Origin: an uncultured Trueperaceae bacterium
GTDB lineage: Bacteria > Deinococcota > Deinococci > Deinococcales > Trueperaceae
Reading direction: 5' to 3'
DNA length: 14,527 nt
NCBI GenBank assembly: GCA_937907415.1
Contig: CALCHY010000206.1
Span: 1-14,527 of the forward strand
Made by a program: the position numbers and the translations under genes. Below, in pieces: positions 7,107-13,758 of the stretch. How positions within the stretch are numbered: position 1 is the stretch's first letter; the number at the start of each line of letters is the position of its first letter. The notes under the pieces are model-generated. The model did not search any database, was not told the DNA's origin, and saw only the letters and a program-made list of their open reading frames with translations.

Positions 7107-7871
7107 ATGGAAGAAGCCGCTGAACTGGGCAGCTACCTACCGCTCTCCTTCAGGAGCCCGAAGGAGCAGGAATACGTCGAGTTTCTCTGGGATGCCTTCG
7201 AGACCAACTACACGCACGGCAAGTACCAATTCGCTTTCCTCGCCTATCACATGCTCACCATGAGTTGCGTCTACTTCAATATCTGGCAGATCAAGCAGAC
7301 GTGGCCCGGCGATTTCGAGAAGGGCCTTATCGGCTTCGCGCGGGACGAGAAAGCGCTGCTCGAAGCCACTTCGCCCTTCGTGTTTAGCGCCGTGAGCGAA
7401 CGGACGATCCTGCGGTTCCTCAAGCTCATCGCGTGCGACAACGGCAAGATCGGCACTTACGCTAAGCTGGTGGACGACCGCAATGAGGCCGCCCACCCGA
7501 ACGGCAACATCTTCTACAGCACTCAAGCAGCGCTCGATGCCAAGATTACTGAGATCCTGCGCGTCGTGGACGAGGTTCAGAACCATTCCCGGCCCGTCAT
7601 CGAGCACTGCTATCGGGATTTCCTGCTCCAGAACCACGACCCCGAGGAGCGCGAATATGCCGAGGCATCCGACCAGATCCGCGAGGTGCTCATCAATGGT
7701 AACTACATGTCCCGGCGCGACCTCGACATCTGCTGCGAGTTCGATCCTGCGAGCCTCGGAGACGGAGCGTCTGCCGAGTCCGTCAAGGCGTTGCACGACG
7801 CGCTCCTCAGCGATTACGGACCAGACGGTGAACGGGCCGAAGCGGTGGCTGCCTCGGTGGTGCCACAATGA
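7107..7871 (+). CDS. HEPN-motif protein in type I RM operon (candidate RNase)
   Basis: 254-aa soluble protein without signal peptide or membrane helices. I do not know a named family. The key signal is DDRNEAAHPNG at residues 123-133: R125-N126-x3-H130 is exactly the RNxxxH motif of HEPN ribonucleases, set in an alpha-helical context (N-terminal helices about 16-60, long helices about 95-115 and 135-170). HEPN nucleases usually dimerise and cut RNA; several (PrrC, RloC, toxins) act in phage defence. No ATPase or sensor domain is present. The C-terminal 80 residues (HDPEEREYAEASDQIREVL onward) are charged and may bind a partner. Start ATG 7107 has GGAGGT at 7094-7099, seven bases upstream and overlapping the end of hsdM-S. 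Its TGA overlaps the ATG at 7868. Placement inside the operon suggests it works with, or guards, the restriction complex; alternatively it is an inactive HEPN scaffold. Confidence 0.65.
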   Translation: MEEAAELGSYLPLSFRSPKEQEYVEFLWDAFETNYTHGKYQFAFLAYHMLTMSCVYFNIWQIKQTWPGDFEKGLIGFARDEKALLEATSPFVFSAVSERTILRFLKLIACDNGKIGTYAKLVDDRNEAAHPNGNIFYSTQAALDAKITEILRVVDEVQNHSRPVIEHCYRDFLLQNHDPEEREYAEASDQIREVLINGNYMSRRDLDICCEFDPASLGDGASAESVKALHDALLSDYGPDGERAEAVAASVVPQ

Positions 7872-7987
7872 ACGTTCTTGAAGAACTCCTGGCATGGTTG
7901 CAGGAGCGGCCGGCCTGGCTGCGTGACGCGCCTCTCTTCGTCTCGGAGGTCTCTAGTAGCATTGCGACTCTGGAGCGTGCGCGCTGA
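7868..7987 (+). CDS. 39-aa mini-ORF, possible relic of an ATPase N-terminus or coupling leader
   Basis: ATG 7868 forms an ATGA overlap with the stop of the HEPN gene, as a real operon gene would. The peptide begins MNVLEELLAWLQERPAWLRD, which resembles the short N-terminal module (LLAWL.ERP.WL.DAL) that I recall from various defence-island AAA ATPases. After DA the resemblance stops, and the frame ends at TGA 7985-7987, 26 bases inside the following gene. Two readings are possible: the remnant of a deleted ATPase gene, or a translated leader that carries ribosomes to the TTG start of the next gene. No strong Shine-Dalgarno precedes it. Confidence 0.4.
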   Translation: MNVLEELLAWLQERPAWLRDAPLFVSEVSSSIATLERAR

Positions 7988-8948
7988 CTCTGGCACGTAC
8001 ACGGAGCACTTCGTGGCAGGCGGTTACGCGGGCGTCGCCTTGACGAATCTCGCCCTCGACCTGAAGGAATTCAACTCGCTCGATGAGCTCAAGCTGGCGT
8101 TCCGCGCCTCGCATCCGGATGTGAAGAGCAACCTGGTCGTCGGGATGCAGTCTGGCCAGGTCTGGCGCTTCTTCGCGGAGATCCAGGCGGGAGACTTCGT
8201 GGTCACCCCCGAGCTCCAGAGTCGGTGGCTCCGGTTCGGGCGCGTGGCTCAGAACCCCTCTTACTACTACGAACCCGCGCCCATGGACGGTTGCCGGTAC
8301 CCGCATCGAAGGCGCGTCGCTTGGTCCGACAAGCGCATCGACCGGAGCGAACTCTCCGTGCCGTTTCAGAGCGCCCTGCGGGCCATGCAGACGGTCTACG
8401 AACTCACGCACCTCGACGAGTTCCTGACGAGCATCGGACGCCGAGACCTCATGGAGCATGTGGCGGACACTAAGGGCGGCCAGGCCTACGACGCCTATGC
8501 CGTGGTGCTCGACCGGGTCCTCGAGCTCGACGCTGGCGAGTTCGAGGGCCTGGTCTCCAACTTGCTCACCGCTCTCGGCTTCGAAGGGTCCGAGGTCATC
8601 GGCGGGCCTGGCGACGGCGGGGTCGACGTCAAGGGCGTGCTGCAGGTGGCCAACCTGGCGCACATCGACCTCTACGTGCAAGCGAAGAGGTACGCGAAGG
8701 GCAAGACCGTCAGCAGCAACGACATCAGGAAGCTGCGCAGCACGATCCCCCACGGTAGCCAGGGCGCGTTCATCACGACCGGGAGGTTCGGAAAGGACGC
8801 TCCCGACATCGCGTCTCAGCCCGGGTTCGTGCCGATCGGGTTGGTGAACGGGCGCCAGCTCGTGGACCTGCTGGTGGAGCACTGGCGAGCCATCCCGCCG
8901 GAGTTGCAGCAGCAGTTGGGGTTGAAGCCGGGGTTGGTGCTTTCCTAG
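7962..8948 (+). CDS. Mrr-like (COG4127 type) restriction endonuclease
   Basis: 328 aa from the chosen TTG start. The N-terminal part LRLWSVRADSGTYTEHFV, then GGYAGVAL, is the domain found in COG4127-type restriction proteins. The C-terminal half is an Mrr catalytic domain: FEGLVSNLLTALGFEG, then GGPGDGGVDVKG with D222, and YVQAKRY with Q240 and K242, the D-QxK core of the PD-(D/E)xK fold. Such enzymes usually cut modified (methylated) foreign DNA. TTG 7962 is preferred because the homology starts there and GGAGGT lies at 7945-7950, 11 bases upstream. The in-frame ATG at 7878 would add 28 residues rich in Arg and Ser that look like out-of-frame translation of the mini-ORF. It is the last gene of the operon, and how it tolerates self-methylation by the neighbouring HsdM is not evident. 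Confidence 0.8.
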   Translation: MRLWSVRADSGTYTEHFVAGGYAGVALTNLALDLKEFNSLDELKLAFRASHPDVKSNLVVGMQSGQVWRFFAEIQAGDFVVTPELQSRWLRFGRVAQNPSYYYEPAPMDGCRYPHRRRVAWSDKRIDRSELSVPFQSALRAMQTVYELTHLDEFLTSIGRRDLMEHVADTKGGQAYDAYAVVLDRVLELDAGEFEGLVSNLLTALGFEGSEVIGGPGDGGVDVKGVLQVANLAHIDLYVQAKRYAKGKTVSSNDIRKLRSTIPHGSQGAFITTGRFGKDAPDIASQPGFVPIGLVNGRQLVDLLVEHWRAIPPELQQQLGLKPGLVLS

Positions 8949-9053
8949 TCGGAGACGGCTGGGGCGCGGAGGATAATCAGGACCTTGCACCAGGATAGCG
9001 TTCGGGTAAGTCCGGCTTGTCTACTACGACACCGCCACTGTCGTCCTTAGTGG

Positions 9054-9293
9054 TCACGGCAGTAGGCCAAACAATTGCGGTCGAGCCTTCATTGCATGAA
9101 TCAGGAGTTCATTGCCGCTGTCAAAGACGAGAACCACAGTCTCCAACAGGCGCCCTCGTGTTTCGAAACCAAGACGTAGCTGCCGTGCAGGGCTGTTGTC
9201 ATTGAGGTCTTCAATCCAAACTGGCCAGGACGCCGCCTGAACGGCGTCCTCCGGACTGATGCCATGCTTCAGTGCTGACTCGTGGATCTTCAC
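9054..9293 (-). CDS. Small BrnT-like toxin of an RHH toxin-antitoxin pair
   Basis: 79-aa protein starting at GTG 9293: KIHESALKHGISPEDAVQAA, then WPVWIEDL, RGRLLETVVLVFDSGNELL and IHAMKARPQ. I recognise the pattern of small toxins with a BrnT/RelE-like fold (start ..S..KHG, core GRLLE..V, end IHAM.AR) that occur behind RHH antitoxins, especially in actinobacteria. These are predicted RNases; the activity of this subfamily is not something I can confirm. The start overlaps the antitoxin stop by four bases (GTGA), so expression is coupled. It faces the mrr-like gene tail to tail, with 105 bases between and no clear terminator. Confidence 0.7.
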   Translation of the reverse strand: MKIHESALKHGISPEDAVQAASWPVWIEDLNDNSPARQLRLGFETRGRLLETVVLVFDSGNELLIHAMKARPQLFGLLP

Positions 9294-9559
9294 ATCCCAG
9301 CAGACGTTAACGCTTCTCGGATGACCTCGGAGCGGGTCTTGCCCTCTCCCCTCGCGCGTGCATCCAGCGCCGCGATCTCATCCAACGTGAGGCGCAAGGC
9401 GACTACCTGCGAAGGCTCCGCTCCGCGACCAGGTCGCCCCCGACCACGCCTCTTCAGCGCTTCAACGTCATAGCCGGCCTCTGCCTCATCTGCCCAGGCA
9501 TTGATCTGCTCCTCTGTCACAGCAACACCATCGATCGTCTCGCGCTCGGCCATGGACAT
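9290..9559 (-). CDS. RHH (CopG-type) antitoxin, partner of the BrnT-like toxin
   Basis: 89 aa from ATG 9559 (or 87 from ATG 9553). An acidic N-terminal segment (GVAVTEEQINAWADEAEAGY) that should wrap the toxin is followed by a basic linker RRGRGRPGRG and a ribbon-helix-helix DNA-binding domain (VVALRLTLDEIAALDARARG, then KTRSEVIREAL). The order of toxin-binding part before RHH is typical of this antitoxin family. An upstream extension to 9616 exists in frame but has no homology and would run through the promoter-like -10, so I start at 9559/9553. It is expected to repress its own operon. Confidence 0.75.
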   Translation of the reverse strand: MSMAERETIDGVAVTEEQINAWADEAEAGYDVEALKRRGRGRPGRGAEPSQVVALRLTLDEIAALDARARGEGKTRSEVIREALTSAGM

Positions 9560-9561
9560 AG

Positions 9562-9567
9562 TGTATA
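9562..9567 (-). promoter_or_regulatory. Candidate -10 box for the minus-strand TA operon
   Basis: On the minus strand TATACA lies eight bases before ATG 9553 and two before ATG 9559. No -35 and no Shine-Dalgarno are visible. This spacing fits a leaderless transcript beginning at ATG 9553, as is common in Deinococcota and actinobacteria. Confidence 0.35.
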
Positions 9568-9680
9568 ACGAAAATCTACTTGGAACCCGCGCGTGGTCAC
9601 AGGTGGTCTCAAGCACGGCGTCAAGGTAACTCTGTTCTCCATGAGATCACTCCACGAAGTCGCGGTCGAAGGAGGGTCGT

Positions 9681-9926
9681 ATGGCTACCAAGAGAATCAC
9701 GTTTTCGCTCCCTGACGACCTCGTCCGGCATGCCAAGTTTCTGGCCTCGCGAGAAGGCACACCTGTGTCTGCTCTCGTGGCGGACCTCCTCAGACGGGCC
9801 GCAGCAGACAGGCGTGGCTACGATTCGATATGGGCGCAAGAAGAGCGATTGATCGCAGAAGCCATCGGAAAGAAGGTCGGCCCGACAACGCCTGCTCGTA
9901 CCGAGCTCCACGACCGAAAGGGCTAA
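9681..9926 (+). CDS. Orphan VapB-like RHH antitoxin
   Basis: 81 aa with AAGGAGG at 9669-9675, five bases before ATG 9681. The N-terminus TKRITFSLPDDLVRHAKFLA, then REGTPVSALVADLLR, is a ribbon-helix-helix DNA-binding domain. The middle is a helical linker, and the C-terminus ARTELHDRKG resembles the toxin-binding end of VapB antitoxins. A vapC toxin gene (PIN domain, normally overlapping or immediately downstream) is absent: the 83 bases after the stop code for nothing recognisable, and then the second hsdR begins. The antitoxin therefore looks orphaned, and may survive as a repressor or as an antidote to a VapC elsewhere. Confidence 0.7.
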   Translation: MATKRITFSLPDDLVRHAKFLASREGTPVSALVADLLRRAAADRRGYDSIWAQEERLIAEAIGKKVGPTTPARTELHDRKG

Positions 9927-9993
9927 AGAGCCGCCACCACCGCTGCTCACGGCACGGCGTGCGAAGAATCGCCCACAAGCCGCACCAGCCGCC

Positions 9994-9999
9994 TACAAT
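9994..9999 (+). promoter_or_regulatory. Candidate -10 box of the second hsdR (pseudogene)
   Basis: TACAAT (five of six consensus bases) lies ten bases before GTG 10010; a second box, TATACT, lies at 10003-10008. There is no Shine-Dalgarno and no clear -35, so a leaderless start is suggested, as for the antitoxin at 9559. Confidence 0.3.
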
Positions 10000-10009
10000 T
10001 CGTATACTT

Positions 10010-13000
10010 GTGTCATCACGTTTCACCGAGAACGTCGTAGAGGACGCCGCATTCGCTTGGCTCGCCGCGCTGGGCTAAGCCGTCCTCCACGGCCCCGACA
10101 TCGCCCTCGACCAACCCGGCTGCGAACGTAGCGACCCCAACTACCGCGACGTGATCCTCGAAGGCCAGCTGCGCCGTGCGCTGGCCCGCCTCAACCCAGA
10201 GCTGCCCGCCGAGGCGCTCGAGGACGCGTGGCGCAAGTTGACGCGCCTCGACGCACCCTCGCTCCTGGAGCGCAACCGCGCTCTTCACCGCCTGCTGATC
10301 GACGGCGTCACCGTCAAGTACCGCCGTCAGGACGGATCGATCGCGGGAGCTCAGGCGCGCGTCATCGACTTCGCTGACCCTGGAGCCAACGACTGGCTGA
10401 CCGTCAACCAGTTCACCGTGTCTCACGGTCAGCACACGTGCCGCCCCGACGTGGTGCTGTTCCTCAACGGCCTCCCCGTCGCGGTCATCGAGCTCAAGAA
10501 CGCAGCCGACGAGAACGCCACCATCTGGTCAGCCTGGGAGCAACTGCGGACGTACCAAGGGCAGATCCCGGCGCCGTTCAACACCTGCGCCGTGAGCGTC
10601 ATCTCGGACGGTCTCAGTGCTCGCATTGGCGCCCTCGGAGCCTGCAAGGAGTGGTACAAGCCGTGGCGCACCGTCGCCGGTCAGAACCTCGCGCCGGCCA
10701 GCGTCTCGGAGCTGCAGGTGCTCCGCTAGGGCGTGTTCGACAAGCGCAGGTTCCTCGACCTGGTGCGCTACTTCATCGTGTTCGAGGACTCGGCGGGTGC
10801 TGGCGGTGGCGGTTCAGTGATCAAGAAGATCGCGGGGTACCACCAGTTCCACGCCGTCAACGCCGCCGTCGAGGAGACGTTGCGCGCGGCCAACGCCGTC
10901 GAGCGAAGCACGGGGTCGGCCGGGAACGCTTCCAGGCACGAGTCGTCGCGCCACGGCGGCTCGCCAGGAGACCGCCGCGTCGGCGTCATCTGGCACACGC
11001 AGGGCTCGGGAAAGAGCTTGACCATGGCGTTCTACGCCGGCTGCTTCATCCTCGACCCAGCCATGGCCAACCCCACGCTCGTCATCCTCACCGACCGCAA
11101 CGACCTCGACGACCAGCTCTTCGGCACCTTCGCGCGCTGCCGCGAGGTCTTGCGTCAGCCACCGGTGCAGGCTGATAACTGCGCTGACCTACGCGCCAAG
11201 CTGGCCGTGGCGGCCGGCGGCGTGGTGTTCACCACCATCCAGAAGTTCTTCCCAGAGGAGAAGGGCGACCGGCATCCGGTGCTCTCCGATCGGTGCAACA
11301 TCGTGGTCATCGCCGACGATGCCCACCGCAGCCAGTACGACTTCATCGACGGCTTCGCGCGGCACATGCGCGACGCTCTCCCCTACGCGTCGTTCGTCGG
11401 CTTCACCGGCACGCCCATAGAGACGACCGACGCCGACACGCGCGCCGTGTTCGGCGATTACATCAGCGTGTACGACATCCAACGCGCCGTTCACGACGGC
11501 GCCACCGTGCGCATCTACTACGAGAGCCGCATGGCTAAGCTCGAACTCAAGGACTCCGAGCGCCCCACCATCGACCCGCAGTTCGAGGAGGTCACCGAAG
11601 GCGAGGAGGTCGAGTGCAAGGAGAAGCTCAAGAGATAATGGGCGCAGCTCGAGGCGGTGGTGGGCTCCGAAATCCGCGTCAAGCTCATCGCCCGCGACTT
11701 GATCGAGCACTTCGAGCAGCGTCAAACGGCGCTGGCTGGCAAGGCGATGGTGGTGGTCATGAGCCGACGCATCGCCGTCGAGCTCTACCGCGAACTGGTC
11801 GCGCTCCGCCCGGCGTGGCACGGCGACACCGACGACGAGGGTGCCCTCAAGGTCGTCATGACCGGCTCGCCACCGACCCGCTCGAGTGGCAGGACCACAT
11901 CCGCAACAAAGCGCCCCGCGAGGCGCTTGCGGTCCGCTTCCGCGACGCCAAAGACCCGTTCCGCATCGTCATAGTGCGCGACATGTGGCTGACCGGCTTC
12001 GACGCGCCCAGCCTCCACACCGTGTACGTCGACAAGCCCATGCGCAACCACACCACACCCTCATGCAGACCATCGCGCGCGCCAACCGGGTGATGGCGGG
12101 CAAGCAAGCCGGCGAGATCATCGACTACATTGGCGTGTTCCGCAACCTGCAGCAGGCGTTGGCGCTGTACGGGCCCGGGTCTGGCGGAGGCATTGAGCCT
12201 GGTGACCTCCCCGTGGAACCCAAGGACGAGCAGGCGGAGGGTCTAGCAAGCCTGCTCGCAGACGTAGAAGGTTATGCCAGTGTCCACGGCGTGAACCTCA
12301 AGCAGGGCATCGGAGTGGCGGGGTTCGACTGGGTCGCGTGGCTGGCAGGCGCCGCCGAGCAGCTCCTCGTCTCCGACGAGGTTCACAGAGGCTTCCTCGC
12401 CCGCGCGGACCTGTGCGCCAGCCAGTGGAAGGCAGTCAAACCGCACCCACCCGCCACCGACGCCCAGCCGCTCATGTTCGTCATCGTTAGGCTTGCCCAA
12501 CAGATACGCATGGTGACCGGCAAACCCGACATCTCGGGGGTCATGGCATCAGTCGAACGGCTGCTCCAGGAATCGGTCGACGCGATGCCGTTAGTGATCG
12601 ACCCAGCAGAAACGGCACGGTTCGACCTGAGCGAGGTCGACTTCGACACCCTCGCCGAGCTCTTCGCACAAGGCAAGCGGCACACCGCGGCAGCGCGCCT
12701 GCAGGCCACGCTCGAGCAGCGCCTCGCACGGATGGTGCGCGAGAACCCGAGCCGGGTTGAGTTCGCCGAGAAGCTCCAGGAGGTCATCGACCGCTACAAC
12801 CAGGGCTCCAAGAACATCGAGTCGTTCTTCGAGGAACTCAAGGCACTGGCGAGTTCCTTGAGCGACGAGGATCAGCGAGCGGTGCGCGAGGAGCTCTCAG
12901 AGGAGGAGCTCGCCGTGATCGACCTCCTCACCAAGCCAGAACCAACCCTCACCCTGGCGCAGGAGGCGATGGTCAAGAAGGTCGCCCGGGACCTCGTGTT

Positions 13001-13211
13001 CAAGCTCAAGTGCGACCTCCTCGTGCTCGACTGGAAGCAGCGGCAGCCCACTCTGGCCGCAGTGAAGGTAGGCATAGAAGAGACGCTCGACGAGTGCCTA
13101 CCAGAGGTGTACGACCGGCCGCTGTTCGCTCGGAAGTCCGCCGCAGTGTTCGAGCACGTGTTCTCGGCCTACTACGGTGGCGGCCGGTCCATCTATGGGC
13201 AGGCGAGTTGA
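10010..13211 (+). pseudogene. hsdR: Second type I hsdR (EcoKI/COG0610 type), orphan and degraded
   Basis: Near full-length HsdR broken by five lesions. GTG 10010 gives SSRFTENVVEDAAFAWLAAL, then TAA at 10076-10078 where relatives have Tyr ([10 protein letters not shown]). The same frame continues through the nuclease motif [15 protein letters not shown] to TAG 10727-10729, then [20 protein letters not shown]. It passes Walker A HTQGSGKS (from about 10994), [10 protein letters not shown] (usually DEAH, so Glu to Asp at 11318-11320) and GFTGTP, to TAA 11636-11638, then [11 protein letters not shown]. Near 11870 one base is lost and the next frame continues [19 protein letters not shown] to DKPMRNH. 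At 12048-12057 a five-base duplication shifts the frame again, to [11 protein letters not shown] and the helical C-terminus ending YGQAS at TGA 13209-13211. No hsdM or hsdS is present nearby. The family differs from the intact hsdR at 2594, so this is not a duplicate of it. Confidence 0.88.
12048..12057 (+). repeat. Tandem CCACA duplication causing a frameshift
   Basis: CCACA occurs twice in a row. Removing one copy restores the reading frame [19 protein letters not shown] of HsdR motif VI, so the duplication is very likely a slippage mutation. Confidence 0.75.
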
Positions 13212-13713
13212 TTAGATCGAACGCCATGACGTGCCCATCCAGCCAGGCGCTCATGCGCGTGCTGGGGTAGGCGTGCGCGAACGTGAACCCCGAGAACGGC
13301 AGCACCGCCACGAACAAGTACACCTTCAAGCTCGCGCCGCTCACGGCGTCCACTACGGGGATGGTGTCGCCTGCCCAATCCACGAACATCACGCGGCCCG
13401 GCTCGTGATGTAGCGTCGCCACCAGGTCATGCTTCAGGGCGTACTCGTTGAACAGGTGACAGTACTGCGAGTAAGCGTACTTCCGCAGCCCCGACACGGG
13501 GCTCCCGCTCGCGTACGAGCGCCACGCCATCAACTCCACTTCCGATAAGCCCGCCAGCCGCTCGGCGGTGAGTCCCAGCTCCACGATCGCCCGCCTGGCC
13601 GTGGCCACCTCGCGCTGCGAGCAGCCCACCACGCGGGCCACCGATCGATAACTATGACCCTGAAGTAAAAGCCCCAGGATCCGCCTGTAATCCGCCATGC
13701 CAGATGTGTGCAT
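13212..13713 (-). pseudogene. istA: IS21-family transposase istA, N-terminal fragment
   Basis: On the minus strand from ATG 13713 (or 13698, MADYRR) runs the N-terminal third of an IstA: helix-turn-helix SYRSVARVVGCSQREVATAR, then KYAYSQYCHLFNEYALKHDL, VATLHHEPGRVMFVDWAGDT with the first catalytic Asp at residue 107 (counting from MADYRR), and YLFVAVLPFSG. Two defects are visible. About 35 residues normally found between SEVELMA and WRSYA are missing, and homology stops at VMAFDLI near 13217, directly at the end of the hsdR pseudogene, so the other two catalytic residues and istB are gone. The 45 bases between the start and the next gene show no recognisable IS21 terminal repeat. An inactive relic. 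Confidence 0.8.
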
Positions 13714-13758
13714 GACCCCGAGCTGCTCAGCACCCGAACCCAGTCTGGCGGGAAGGCC

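Noticed and set aside
7137..7895. Minus-strand 252-codon ORF opposite the HEPN gene
   Set aside because: Shadow of the HEPN gene, which has Shine-Dalgarno, overlap with neighbours and a real motif.
7953..8990. Minus-strand 345-codon ORF opposite the Mrr-like gene
   Set aside because: The plus strand encodes a recognisable Mrr catalytic domain; the minus frame has no domain.
9037..9056. Possible terminator (CCACT/AGTGG stem) between the convergent operons
   Set aside because: Five-base stem with a nine-base loop and no T-run; too weak to call.
10438..11175. Plus-strand 245-codon ORF within the second hsdR
   Set aside because: Arg- and Pro-rich out-of-frame translation; HsdR motifs lie in the other frame.
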